Part shown: positions 39,896 to 48,417 of the stretch, in pieces | How positions within the stretch are numbered: the stretch's first letter is position 1 | Layout: every line of letters starts with the position of its first letter | NCBI GenBank assembly: GCA_036271875.1 | Contig: DATAZU010000025.1 | Span: 1 to 64,000, forward strand | Origin: Galbitalea sp036271875 | Lineage (GTDB): Bacteria > Actinomycetota > Actinomycetes > Actinomycetales > Microbacteriaceae | DNA length: 64,000 bases | Direction of reading: 5' to 3' | Made by a program: the position numbers and the translations under genes | Notes under the pieces: generated by a model | Database searches by the model: none | Told to the model about the DNA's origin: nothing | What the model saw: only the letters and a program-made list of their open reading frames with translations

Positions 39896-42838
39896 GTGCG
39901 AGTAAGCGTTCTGGGCGCCGTCTCCGTCGCCGAGGGCGACCTTGAGGTTTCTGGGCACGCGCTCGGCGGACGCCGGGTGCGCCTGGCCATCGTCGCGCTC
40001 GCTCTCGCCGACGGCCCGATCCCGAGCGAGCGACTCGCGTCCATGATTTGGGGCGACGAGCTTCCCGCGAGTTGGAAGCCGGCCCTCCGCGGCCTGGTCC
40101 GCAGTATCCGGACGGCGGTCGCCGCGCTGAGCTCAACCGACCAGCAACTCGTCGCGACCGCCCCGTCCGGTTACGCGCTCGGATCAGCCGTCGAGGTGGA
40201 TGTTCGCGAGGCAAGCGCCGCGCTCGATGCGGCGGTTCGGCAATTGGCGGACAGTAGACCGGATGTCGCGCTCCAGCTCCTGCTCCCCGCGGCCGAGCTT
40301 GCAACCGACCAGTTTCTTGCCACGGAGGACCTCGACTGGGTCGAAACGGAACGCCGGTCGCTCACCGAGCTTCGCCGCTCGGCACGAGAGACGCTCGTCA
40401 CCGCTGCTGGCCTCACCGGCGACAACCGCCGGGCGGTGCGGACTGCCCGGGAGCTGGTCGCGGATGACCCGACCGACGAGAGCGCGCATCGCACGCTGAT
40501 CGCAGCGCTCGATCGCGCTGGTGACCGTGTCGGCGCGGTGCAGGCATACGAGGTATGCAGGAACGTGCTCGCCGACCAGCTCGGGATCGATCCCAGTGGC
40601 GAGACGGTCTCGGTCTACCTGGCCGCGCTCCGATCATCTGCGCCGGTCACGGTAGGGCACCTGCCCGAACACCAGTCGACCTTCGTGGGTCGCGAAGGCG
40701 AGCTGCACGAGCTGACAACCGCAACATCCGAATCGCGCCTGGTGACCCTGGTTGGTCGTGGTGGAATCGGTAAGTCCCGGCTTGCCCTCGCATTCGCTTC
40801 GACCGTTCGGGATGGCGAAACACTGTGGGTGCAATTGGGCTCGAGCACCAACCAGGAGCTCGTCGCCGCGGATGTCGCCCGCGGACTCGGCGCGTCCCCG
40901 GAACCCGATCCCATCGCGGCGCTCATCGCGACGATCGCTCCGCGCGGTCGAACGCTGCTCGTGCTCGACGGCTGCGATGAGATCGCCGATGGCGTCGCGA
41001 CTCTTGCCGCGAGTCTGCTGGCCGGATGCCCCGAGTTGACGCTCGTTTGCACGTCGCGCGGCGCGCTTCGACTGCCGGCGGAGCGCGTGCTGTCGCTTGG
41101 CCCGATGGACACCGGGTCGACATCCGAGCCCGGCCAGGCGACGCGTCTTCTCGCCCGGCGCATCGGCGAACTCGGTGCAGCGCCCGAGGGCGATTCGCCG
41201 GACTATGCGGCGCTCCAGCAACTGGCCAATCGTGCTCACGGTATTCCGCTCGCGCTCGAGCTGCTCGCTGCGCAACTGCGTGAGATTTCGCTCAACGACC
41301 TGCTCGACGACATGGCGGAGAGCGAGGTGGGCGACCAGCTGCGCACGATCCTCGACTACGGATACAGCGCGCTGACCGAGGATGAGGCATCCGTGTTCCG
41401 CCGGATCTCGGTGCTCGACGGTGCCGTCGCGCTCGGCCTGGTTCGAGGCCTCGTTGCCTCGGCGAGAATCCCTTCGACGCGCGTTGCCCGGCTGCTCGGC
41501 GAACTGACGACGCGCGGCCTCCTGACCGTTGATCAATCGGGTGCTCGCTGGCGATACGAACAGCACGACGACGTTCGCGACTATGCCCGCGAGTTGCTGC
41601 TCGCAAGCGGCGAAGAAGCTGGCACGTTCGTTTTGCTCTCTGCCGCACTGCGCTCCATGCTGCCGGAGGATGCGCGACTGCCACCGGCCCCGTTCACCGT
41701 AGCGATCACGGAGGTTCTTCCGAGCATCCGCTCACTCTTCGGCGCCGCCCTCGACGGCAGGGCGAGCATGTCGGATGCCCAGGAGATCGCGTTTCGACTT
41801 CACCGCTATTACGCGGCGACAAGTGTTTCCGAGGGCCGATTCTGGCTGTCGCGGCTGCTCGCCACCGACGAGTCGACCGCGTGGACCGGGCTCGCGACGT
41901 TCGCGCTCGGCTACCTGAGCTATTGGGCGGCCGACGGAGAGGCGGCGTTCGCGCCGATGAAGACTGCCGTCGAGTTGCTGCGCGGGGTTGAGGACTCCTA
42001 TGTCGCACGGGGTCTAATCTTCCTGGGCGGGATCGCGGATGATCTCAACCGCGGCGACGAGGCTGTCGACTTCGTGAAGGAAGCCATCGCGATCAGTGAG
42101 CGACTCGGCGAACACAACGTGCGCGTCGGAGCGACGGTCGGCGTCGGCTCGCTGCTGGCCGAGCGCGGCGACGCATCCGCGGTCGACTTCGCACAGGATG
42201 CGATCGCGCTCTGCCGCGAGGTCGGTACACCCGAGCAACTCCTCATCACCCTGCCGACCGCTGCGATGATCGCCTGGCAGGTCGGCGACAACGCGGCAGC
42301 GCGCGCCTTCGCCGAGGAGGCGCGACCGCTGCTCGAGGACGAGCCGCGGATCGCCCGCATGGTTCTGCTCACCACAATGGCGGGGCTGGCGCTAGCCGAG
42401 GGAGACCCAGCGGATGCCGTTCGGCTCGCGTCCGCCGCCGATGCCGACGGAACCGAACTGGGTGTCGAACGCGAGCTGCCACTGGTGCGCTGCGTACTTG
42501 CCCACGCTCGACTGGCAAACGGTGATGTTGATGGCGCGGCCGAGGCGGCTACTTCTGCTCTCGCCTCGACGTCAACCATCAGCATCGACTACCCGTTGGC
42601 GCTGTGCCTCGAGACCGCGGCGCTGGTCGCGCGCGAAATCGGAGCAACCGATACCGAGCTGGCGTCGGTGCTGCAGTCGGCCACGATCATCCGTGAAGCG
42701 GGATCACGGCCGACCGCCGCGGGGCTTGCGGGCAGCATTTCCCGCCTGCGTGCAGGCATTGGCCGAGGCCAGCCGCTCTCGGCGAGGGATGCGGCCGACC
42801 TGGCGTCGAGGATGCTCAGCCGCCGCGTGCGAACCTAG
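39896..42838 (+). CDS. SARP/AfsR-type transcriptional regulator (BTAD, P-loop ATPase, TPR)
   Basis: This 980-residue regulator begins with an OmpR-type winged helix (about 1-90: LGGRRVRLAIVALALADGPI, then PSERLASMIWGD) and a bacterial transcriptional activation domain (about 95-245). A signalling NTPase of the STAND/NB-ARC class follows, with Walker A GRGGIGKSRLALAF near 285 and Walker B RTLLVLDGCDE near 350. A TPR-like helical C-terminus (about 600-980) completes it. Such AfsR-like proteins activate nearby genes by binding 11-bp-period direct repeats. Both neighbours, lipoprotein genes on either side, carry such repeats. The GTG start lies at the expected leaderless position. Confidence 0.93.
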   Translation: MRVSVLGAVSVAEGDLEVSGHALGGRRVRLAIVALALADGPIPSERLASMIWGDELPASWKPALRGLVRSIRTAVAALSSTDQQLVATAPSGYALGSAVEVDVREASAALDAAVRQLADSRPDVALQLLLPAAELATDQFLATEDLDWVETERRSLTELRRSARETLVTAAGLTGDNRRAVRTARELVADDPTDESAHRTLIAALDRAGDRVGAVQAYEVCRNVLADQLGIDPSGETVSVYLAALRSSAPVTVGHLPEHQSTFVGREGELHELTTATSESRLVTLVGRGGIGKSRLALAFASTVRDGETLWVQLGSSTNQELVAADVARGLGASPEPDPIAALIATIAPRGRTLLVLDGCDEIADGVATLAASLLAGCPELTLVCTSRGALRLPAERVLSLGPMDTGSTSEPGQATRLLARRIGELGAAPEGDSPDYAALQQLANRAHGIPLALELLAAQLREISLNDLLDDMAESEVGDQLRTILDYGYSALTEDEASVFRRISVLDGAVALGLVRGLVASARIPSTRVARLLGELTTRGLLTVDQSGARWRYEQHDDVRDYARELLLASGEEAGTFVLLSAALRSMLPEDARLPPAPFTVAITEVLPSIRSLFGAALDGRASMSDAQEIAFRLHRYYAATSVSEGRFWLSRLLATDESTAWTGLATFALGYLSYWAADGEAAFAPMKTAVELLRGVEDSYVARGLIFLGGIADDLNRGDEAVDFVKEAIAISERLGEHNVRVGATVGVGSLLAERGDASAVDFAQDAIALCREVGTPEQLLITLPTAAMIAWQVGDNAAARAFAEEARPLLEDEPRIARMVLLTTMAGLALAEGDPADAVRLASAADADGTELGVERELPLVRCVLAHARLANGDVDGAAEAATSALASTSTISIDYPLALCLETAALVAREIGATDTELASVLQSATIIREAGSRPTAAGLAGSISRLRAGIGRGQPLSARDAADLASRMLSRRVRT

Positions 42839-42846
42839 CCAAGGGA

Positions 42847-43452
42847 TCAGCCGAACAGGGCGCTGCAGATCGCGCCGAGTTTGGCGGCGAGGCCGGGAGC
42901 GTCCGCCGCCGCGATGGTACGCGATCCGCCCGGCTTGCTCAGCCCCACCTCGGTTGCGTCATTGAAGCTGGTCTGCACCAAACAGAACGCGGTCGCGCTC
43001 TTCGCGAAGACCTGCGGATCGCCGTTCCCGCCGTCGTAGTACTTCGCAGCCGTGCCAACACCGCTGAGTGACTTCGAGCCGGCGTACGCGTCGAGAGCCG
43101 CTTGATAGTTCGAGCCGGTGTCTGGGGAGTCGAACTTCACGACGACACCGTCGCCGTAGAGCGCCCCGAGCGCGACCCCGCTCAGGCCGCCGTTCGGCCC
43201 GACGCCAAAGTTGCAGGTATCGGCCCGCTGGTATGGCGCGCTCAACGCGCCCGTAACGACTTTGGCGAGAGCGTCGTGCGCGGTCGAACAGAAGCTACCG
43301 CCACCCGGGTTGGTCTTCGGCGCCGTGCTCGAAGTCCCCGTTGACGCCGGCGCACCGGCCGCCGGCGCGTTGCCCGGGAGACCTCCCGACGAACATCCGG
43401 TCAGGATGGCAATCGCAAAGACCACAACCGTGGCGGGAAGAACTGCGCGCAT
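42847..43452 (-). CDS. Secreted lipoprotein, unknown function (SARP-flanking 2)
   Basis: This 201-residue lipoprotein has lipobox LTGC (Cys20) and a linker SSGGLPGNAPAAGAPASTGT like that of the lipoprotein at 39139. The mature domain (about 55-200) has four Cys (SFCSTAHD, DTCNFGV, FCLVQTS and AICSAL) and resembles small exported proteins of the DUF3558/PknH-sensor type, though I cannot assign it. ATG 43452 has GAGG about eight bases upstream. It converges on the SARP gene (8 bp between the ends). The promoter, with the 11-bp-period repeat, lies inside the 3' end of the DUF998 gene. Confidence 0.78.
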   Translation of the reverse strand: MRAVLPATVVVFAIAILTGCSSGGLPGNAPAAGAPASTGTSSTAPKTNPGGGSFCSTAHDALAKVVTGALSAPYQRADTCNFGVGPNGGLSGVALGALYGDGVVVKFDSPDTGSNYQAALDAYAGSKSLSGVGTAAKYYDGGNGDPQVFAKSATAFCLVQTSFNDATEVGLSKPGGSRTIAAADAPGLAAKLGAICSALFG

Positions 43453-43493
43453 GGCAACACCTCTCGATTCCGAGCCCGCGGTTGGGCTCGAAC

Positions 43494-44129
43494 TCAAGAA
43501 TCCTCGGCGGGCGTAACGCCTGCGTAACGCTTTCGCGCCGCCGTGAACAGGATGACGCATACGATCGCCGGCCAGATCGATTCGGCATCCGCGGCAATTC
43601 GCTCAACCAGGCCGACGTAACCGAGGGATGTTGACGTCCATATGACCAGAAACCAGAGGCAAATCGCGGTGAGCACGACGGTGCCGAGAAGGGAGCCAAC
43701 CGGCCGGACGATCCACGGGAAATCGCGTCGGAAGCGCATCCCGAACAGCGGCCACGCCGCGAGGAGGACGAAGCCGACAATCGCTGCCGTGTCGTGAGCG
43801 GATGATGACCCGTTGTGCGCGGGCAGTGGCAGCGCCGCGATGGCGAGCGACGCGAGTGCGCCGCAGAGGAAGACGATCCGACCGATGATCCCAATCCCTC
43901 GCGCAAACGTGATGGTCACGAAATGACACAGCGCAGTTGCAATGAACAGGATCGTCGCGGCGACTCTGGTCGGCGAGCCGACAGCGGCAAGCTCACTGAT
44001 CGTCGTCCGCACAGGGTCATACCCGGGAGTCGCAACAGCAACGACGGCAAGCCCGACCACGAACAGCAGCGGCGCCAGAATCGATGAAACGAGCGCAGGC
44101 AGCCGGATCAGTTTCCGCCCCGTCACCAC
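43494..44129 (-). CDS. DUF998-family membrane protein
   Basis: This 211-residue membrane protein has six helices. The N-terminal part matches the DUF998 pattern: LAVVAVATPGYDPVRTTISE followed by LAAVGSPTRVAATILFIATA, with the conserved Y-x-P-x-x-x-x-I-S-x-L motif. Function is unknown. The start is GTG 44129, or the adjacent GTG 44126. Its last codons contain the direct repeat that probably drives the downstream lipoprotein gene. It follows the desaturase by 31 bp and may be co-transcribed with it. Confidence 0.85.
   Translation of the reverse strand: MVTGRKLIRLPALVSSILAPLLFVVGLAVVAVATPGYDPVRTTISELAAVGSPTRVAATILFIATALCHFVTITFARGIGIIGRIVFLCGALASLAIAALPLPAHNGSSSAHDTAAIVGFVLLAAWPLFGMRFRRDFPWIVRPVGSLLGTVVLTAICLWFLVIWTSTSLGYVGLVERIAADAESIWPAIVCVILFTAARKRYAGVTPAEDS
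43497..43530 (-). promoter_or_regulatory. SARP-type direct repeat and -10 of lipoprotein gene 2
   Basis: On the minus strand GCGTTACG occurs at 43530-43523 and again at 43519-43512 (11-bp period), followed after nine bases by GATTCT (43502-43497) as a possible -10. The 19-bp block GCGTTACGCAGGCGTTACG is identical to that at 39098-39116. The element lies within the last codons of the DUF998 gene, 60 bp before the lipoprotein start. Confidence 0.68.
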
Positions 44130-44160
44130 TTCTCGACGATCCCCCGCGGCGAAGACGGAG

Positions 44161-45252
44161 TTATCTCCCGAAGGATGCGGCTGCCGGGCAATACAACGGA
44201 TCGCTCGACGCGATGCCGACCTTGTTCAGATGGCGGATCACGATCCCGTATGCCTGCGCGAGCCCGGTCTCCGTGTAGAGGATCGAGTTGGTGTCACAGT
44301 ATTCGCGAGCAATCGCCTGCGCGGCCTTGAGGTTCGGGCGCGGCATGTTCGGGAAGAGGTGGTGCTCGATCTGGTAGTTGAGCCCGCCCATGAAGCTGTC
44401 CATGACGACGGTTCCGCGAATGTTGCGTGAGGTGAGCACCTGCTTGCGCAGGAAGTCGACCTTGGAGTCGCGCGGCAGGATGGGCATCCCGGTGTGGTTC
44501 ACGGCGAAGGATGCACCCATGTAGACACCGAAAACGGCCAGCTGCACGCCAACGAATGCGAATGCCATGCCGAGCGGCAGCACGAAGAAAATACCGGTGA
44601 AGTAGAGCGCGATGCGGGGGACGACCATCGACATCTCGAGCCAGCGCTTGTCAACGCGATCGCGCCCGAAGACCGTGCGGAACGCGTGAATGTGCAGGTT
44701 GATGCCTTCGAACAGAAGGATCGGGAAGAGCAGGAAGCCCTGGCGACGCGTAAACCAACCGTAGAAACCCTTCGCTCTTGCGGCATCCTCCTCGGTAAAC
44801 GAAACGACGTCGCGTTCGATGTCGGGATCCTTGCCCATGAGGTTTGGGTTTGCGTGATGACGAGAGTGCTTCTTCATCCACCACGAATAGCTGATGCCCA
44901 CGAAGAGGTTTGCGATCGTTCGACCGGCCAGGTCATTGGCACGCCCGGACTCGAAGACCTGTCGGTGCGAAGTCTCATGGGCGAGGAACGACAGCTGAGT
45001 GAAGATCACGCCCATCCCGGCAGCGATGAGTAACTCATACCAGGTGTGCTGCAGCAGGATGAATCCGGTAATCTCCCCGCCGATGGCGATGAGGATGATT
45101 CCGAAGACGAGAAAGTAAAAGCCGGTGCGGCGCCGCAGAAGTCCGGCATCCCTTACCGTGTGCAGCAGGGCAGAGTATTCCGTCGTCGGGTTGCTCGCAT
45201 TCCCGCCCGGTTTTGTGCGGATAATGCGAACGACTGACGGAATGACACTCAC
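44161..45252 (-). CDS. Fatty acid desaturase (membrane, three His-box type)
   Basis: This 363-residue membrane desaturase has three histidine boxes: HETSH (near 89), HSRHH (near 131) and QIEHH (near 293) in GGLNYQIEHHLFPNMPR. The Q-x-x-H-H form of the last box is typical of front-end/linoleoyl-type and some mycobacterial desaturases. Two pairs of transmembrane helices lie between the boxes. It introduces double bonds into acyl chains and needs an electron donor (ferredoxin/flavoprotein), not found nearby. GTG 45252 has GAGG six bases upstream and is preferred. The role may be membrane fluidity. Confidence 0.92.
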   Translation of the reverse strand: MSVIPSVVRIIRTKPGGNASNPTTEYSALLHTVRDAGLLRRRTGFYFLVFGIILIAIGGEITGFILLQHTWYELLIAAGMGVIFTQLSFLAHETSHRQVFESGRANDLAGRTIANLFVGISYSWWMKKHSRHHANPNLMGKDPDIERDVVSFTEEDAARAKGFYGWFTRRQGFLLFPILLFEGINLHIHAFRTVFGRDRVDKRWLEMSMVVPRIALYFTGIFFVLPLGMAFAFVGVQLAVFGVYMGASFAVNHTGMPILPRDSKVDFLRKQVLTSRNIRGTVVMDSFMGGLNYQIEHHLFPNMPRPNLKAAQAIAREYCDTNSILYTETGLAQAYGIVIRHLNKVGIASSDPLYCPAAASFGR

Positions 45253-45429
45253 GGTGACCTCAATCCATAAAGGGTTCCAGCCAATTGCTAGCTGGCCCTG
45301 GACAAGTAACCAAGATTCCGGGGTCACGAGTTACCTAACCGTAGGGCAGAACCCTGTGCGCGGGGTGAATTTCGGCTAACAATCTCCCACCCAGATCTGG
45401 GGGTGATGCCCGAGCAATCAAGGGTCGGC

Positions 45430-46365
45430 TCAGCTACGAATCATCCCGATTGAGACGTCCCACAGCCGCTCGGCGTCCACCGGATCGAGAGCGTAAGCCG
45501 CCACACCGCCCGGCTTCGGCGGCGCGGCCAGCTCGGCCTCGTTCGCGTCGTCGAAGTAGCGGCCACCGACTCCATCGAGCAGCCACGAGGTCGCAACGAA
45601 AACGGATGTGGCTGCACCCTGCTCCGGCGTCTTCCATTCGACGTTGGACTGCACTCGTCTGGCTTCCATCGCCGTCAGTTGTTCCTCGGATTGATGACGC
45701 TGCAGATTCGTCATGATGCCGCCGGGGTTGAGCGCATTGGCTGTAATTCCCTCAGCCGCCCAGCGCCGGGTCGCCTCGACGGCGAAGAGCACGTTGGCAG
45801 TCTTCGACTGCGAGTAGGCCACCCACGGGTCGTATTCGCGCCGGTCGAAGTTGATGTCGTCGAAATCGACTCCGCCTCGAAGGTGCGCAGCCGAGCTCAC
45901 CGCGACAATTCTCGCCGTTCCGGCCGCGGCAAGCGCGTCGTGCAGACCCAGCGCGAGGTTCAGGTGACCGAGATGGTTGGTTGCGAACTGCGACTCCCAG
46001 CCTTCAACGGTGCGATGCAGCGGGTTCGCCATGACGCCGGCGTTGTTGACGAGGATGTCGAGTGGTCCGGACCATCCGGCGACGAAGTCAGCGACGGATG
46101 CGCGATCGGCAAGATCGAGTCGTCCCACGCTCACGGAGCCCTTCGCGCCTGTCGCGTTCAGTTCCTCGGCGACTCGATTGCCCGCCGCAGTGTCTCGCAC
46201 CGCGATGGTGACGTCCGCCCCGGCACCTGCAAGTGCGCGAGCCGTCTCCACCCCTATTCCGGAGGCGCCGCCCGTGACGATGGCGCGTTTGCCGGCCAGC
46301 TCGATGCCGCGAACAACTTCTGCAGCGGTGGTTTGCCAGGTATACGAGGTGGTGATTTTGCTCAT
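45430..46365 (-). CDS. Short-chain dehydrogenase/reductase (retinol-dehydrogenase-like)
   Basis: This 311-residue Rossmann-fold enzyme has the NAD(P)-binding motif TGGASGIG, NNAG in LDILVNNAGVMAN, catalytic Ser in VAVSSAAHLRG and YSQSK as the Y-x-x-x-K pair. It resembles WWOX/retinol-dehydrogenase-like SDRs annotated as oxidoreductases. Basic residues after strand 2 (VRDTAAG) suggest NADP preference. It lies 33 bp after the QW-repeat protein gene on the same strand. The substrate is unknown. Confidence 0.94.
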   Translation of the reverse strand: MSKITTSYTWQTTAAEVVRGIELAGKRAIVTGGASGIGVETARALAGAGADVTIAVRDTAAGNRVAEELNATGAKGSVSVGRLDLADRASVADFVAGWSGPLDILVNNAGVMANPLHRTVEGWESQFATNHLGHLNLALGLHDALAAAGTARIVAVSSAAHLRGGVDFDDINFDRREYDPWVAYSQSKTANVLFAVEATRRWAAEGITANALNPGGIMTNLQRHQSEEQLTAMEARRVQSNVEWKTPEQGAATSVFVATSWLLDGVGGRYFDDANEAELAAPPKPGGVAAYALDPVDAERLWDVSIGMIRS

Positions 46366-46398
46366 GACTCGAGGCTAGAACTTGGAGTGCGCTCTAAG

Positions 46399-47388
46399 TC
46401 AAACGGCCTGGCTCCCGGCAACGGCATCCCACCAGTCGAGCACTCGCGTCGCATAGAAGGTAAGCCATTTCGATGGTTCACCCACGGGAACGTCGATCTC
46501 GAACCAGGCGTGACCGGGGTGTCGTCGTTCCTGCAGCCAGGTGCCATCCGGTTGTCGCGCCGCGCGCACGACCTCGATCGCCTCGGTGAGTCGAGGATCT
46601 GGCGCGCCACCGTCGTGCAGGTTCGCAGCGCGGAAATAGTCGAGCGCATTGAGAACGGTGTAGAACCAGCGGAACGGATACGCGAAATGCGTGAACCTGT
46701 CACCGAGCGGTTCACCCGTTGCCAGGCCGAACATGAGTCGGCGCTCGAGCAGGTATTCCTCGGCGGCATGACGCGCGGCTCGAAGCTCATCGCTGCCGCC
46801 GGTAGCAATCTCGAAATAGAGGATGCCCTTGAGTGAATTCAGCGTCGAATCGAAGGATGACCGGGTTGACCCGTTCTCCCACTCACAGTTCCAGCCTCCG
46901 TCAGCCATCTGGTGCTCGAGGAACCATCGCACCAACCCGGACACATCCGCTCCGAGCCACGCGCCGTTGGCGAGCGTGTAACCGTTGATGCAGCAGTCGA
47001 CCTCGCCCTCCCAGTACGGACCGTTGTTGTAATCCCAGCGGCTGTTGGCCGCGAGCTTCGCTGCAGTACCGGCCAGCACGGATGCATCCAACCCCCAATC
47101 GCGCAGGGTGTTCAGCGACCAGGTCGTTGCCGTCCACGGCTGGCCGGCTCCGGGTTGTGCTTCCGGACCCTCGAAGTCGAATCCGGCCGGAAAGTACGAC
47201 CCGCCTGCCCACTGGCCGTCCGCGTCCTGATGCGCGAGCAGTTCGGCGCCGAGACCCTCGGTCGCGACGCGGCGACGCGTCGCCTGCCAGGTCTCGTCGG
47301 CCGCCCGGGCGAGATCCCGTTCGACCTGCCAACGCAGCGCGGAGTCGGAATCCAGCATCCATTCGGTCACATCGCCTGGTATCACCAT
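46399..47388 (-). CDS. Squalene-cyclase/prenyltransferase-repeat (QW) protein
   Basis: This 329-residue alpha-toroid-like protein has QW-type repeats such as HQDADGQWAGGSYFPAGF, HQMADGGWNCEWENGS and ARQPDGTWLQERRHPGHAWF. It lacks the DxDD catalytic motif of triterpene cyclases, so it may be a non-enzymatic or glycan-related toroid. It lies at the downstream end of the ABC/GH42/ROK operon, 49 bp after the ROK gene, so a sugar-linked role is possible. ATG 47388 is used; no good Shine-Dalgarno is seen. Confidence 0.7.
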   Translation of the reverse strand: MVIPGDVTEWMLDSDSALRWQVERDLARAADETWQATRRRVATEGLGAELLAHQDADGQWAGGSYFPAGFDFEGPEAQPGAGQPWTATTWSLNTLRDWGLDASVLAGTAAKLAANSRWDYNNGPYWEGEVDCCINGYTLANGAWLGADVSGLVRWFLEHQMADGGWNCEWENGSTRSSFDSTLNSLKGILYFEIATGGSDELRAARHAAEEYLLERRLMFGLATGEPLGDRFTHFAYPFRWFYTVLNALDYFRAANLHDGGAPDPRLTEAIEVVRAARQPDGTWLQERRHPGHAWFEIDVPVGEPSKWLTFYATRVLDWWDAVAGSQAV

Positions 47389-47437
47389 GAAGGGCAAAAT
47401 ATCGGTCGCCTCCGACACGGCGCAATGGCCAGGGCTC

Positions 47438-48415
47438 TTAGCCGACCAACTCGCTTCTGTGCACCAGCGCTGCCGCACCGATGAGGGGTCCGTCCCCACC
47501 CAGCGCAGATGGCACCACACGAACGCGGGAGACGAAGTCGAATGCCCTGCGCTTGGCAATCGCTGTCCTGATGTGATCGAACAACGCTGGTGAGACCTGT
47601 GCGAACCCGCCGCCGATCGCCACCGTGTCCACATCGACGAGAGATGCCGCAGACGCAATCGCATGGCCAAGAGCGCGCCCCGCCCGCTCGACCGCCGCGA
47701 CCGCGATCGGATGGCCCGTGCGATGATCCGCGGCCAGTTGCTCGCCAGTTGACCCGGCCCAGCCGAATCGGTTCGCCCAGGCAACCGTCCGCGGACCCGA
47801 TGCAATCGCCTCGACGCAACCGATCCCGCCGCACGCGCATTCGTCATCAAAGCCGCCAACTTCGATGTGTCCGATGTGACCCGCGTTACCGCTCGGCCCC
47901 GGCACGGTAACACCACCGAGTATCAGCCCGCCGCCGATGCCCGTAGACACAATCATCCCCATCGCATTGCGAAGTCCCATCGCTGCGCCCACCCAGTGCT
48001 CGGCGAGAGTGATGCACAGGCCATCCATTCGAAGGATCGTGGGAACGCCGACGATGTCCTCGACGAGTGATCGAAGCGGATACTCACGCCAGACAGCAAG
48101 ATTGAGAGGACTCACAAGGCCACCGTCAAGGTCGATGGGTCCCGCGGTTCCCACGCCCGCTCCGATGAGCCGAGAGCCAACCGGCAACGTCCCAAGGGTC
48201 GTGAGGAGGACCGACCTGACAGCGCCGGCGAGCTGCTCGGAACTGGCAGCCGACCCAGTTGGCGCGCGGAATCGCGACCCGTCGAGTACGCGACCGTCCG
48301 CGTCGACGAGAGCGGATTCGACTTTGGTGGCACCAAGGTCGAGCGCGAGGACAAGTTCGCGCCCACCGCTTCCTGTGACCACCCGATGCGTGGCCGGAAT
48401 CGATACGGATTGCAT
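47438..48415 (-). CDS. ROK-family protein (sugar kinase-like)
   Basis: This 325-residue protein has the phosphate-1 motif LALDLGATKVESALVDADG, STGIGGGLILGG (phosphate-2), and the ROK zinc-type motif CACGGIGCVEAIASG (Cys-x-Cys-G-x-x-G-Cys). There is no N-terminal winged helix, so it is a kinase rather than a repressor. It probably phosphorylates glucose or a related hexose released by the operon. It starts two bases after the beta-galactosidase stop (ATG at 48415). Confidence 0.9.
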   Translation of the reverse strand: MQSVSIPATHRVVTGSGGRELVLALDLGATKVESALVDADGRVLDGSRFRAPTGSAASSEQLAGAVRSVLLTTLGTLPVGSRLIGAGVGTAGPIDLDGGLVSPLNLAVWREYPLRSLVEDIVGVPTILRMDGLCITLAEHWVGAAMGLRNAMGMIVSTGIGGGLILGGVTVPGPSGNAGHIGHIEVGGFDDECACGGIGCVEAIASGPRTVAWANRFGWAGSTGEQLAADHRTGHPIAVAAVERAGRALGHAIASAASLVDVDTVAIGGGFAQVSPALFDHIRTAIAKRRAFDFVSRVRVVPSALGGDGPLIGAAALVHRSELVG

Positions 48416-48417
48416 GG

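Noticed and set aside
45391..45410. CCCAGATCTGGG palindrome after the SDR gene as a terminator
   Set aside because: The stem would leave a loop of only four bases from its own centre with no T-run; too weak to call.
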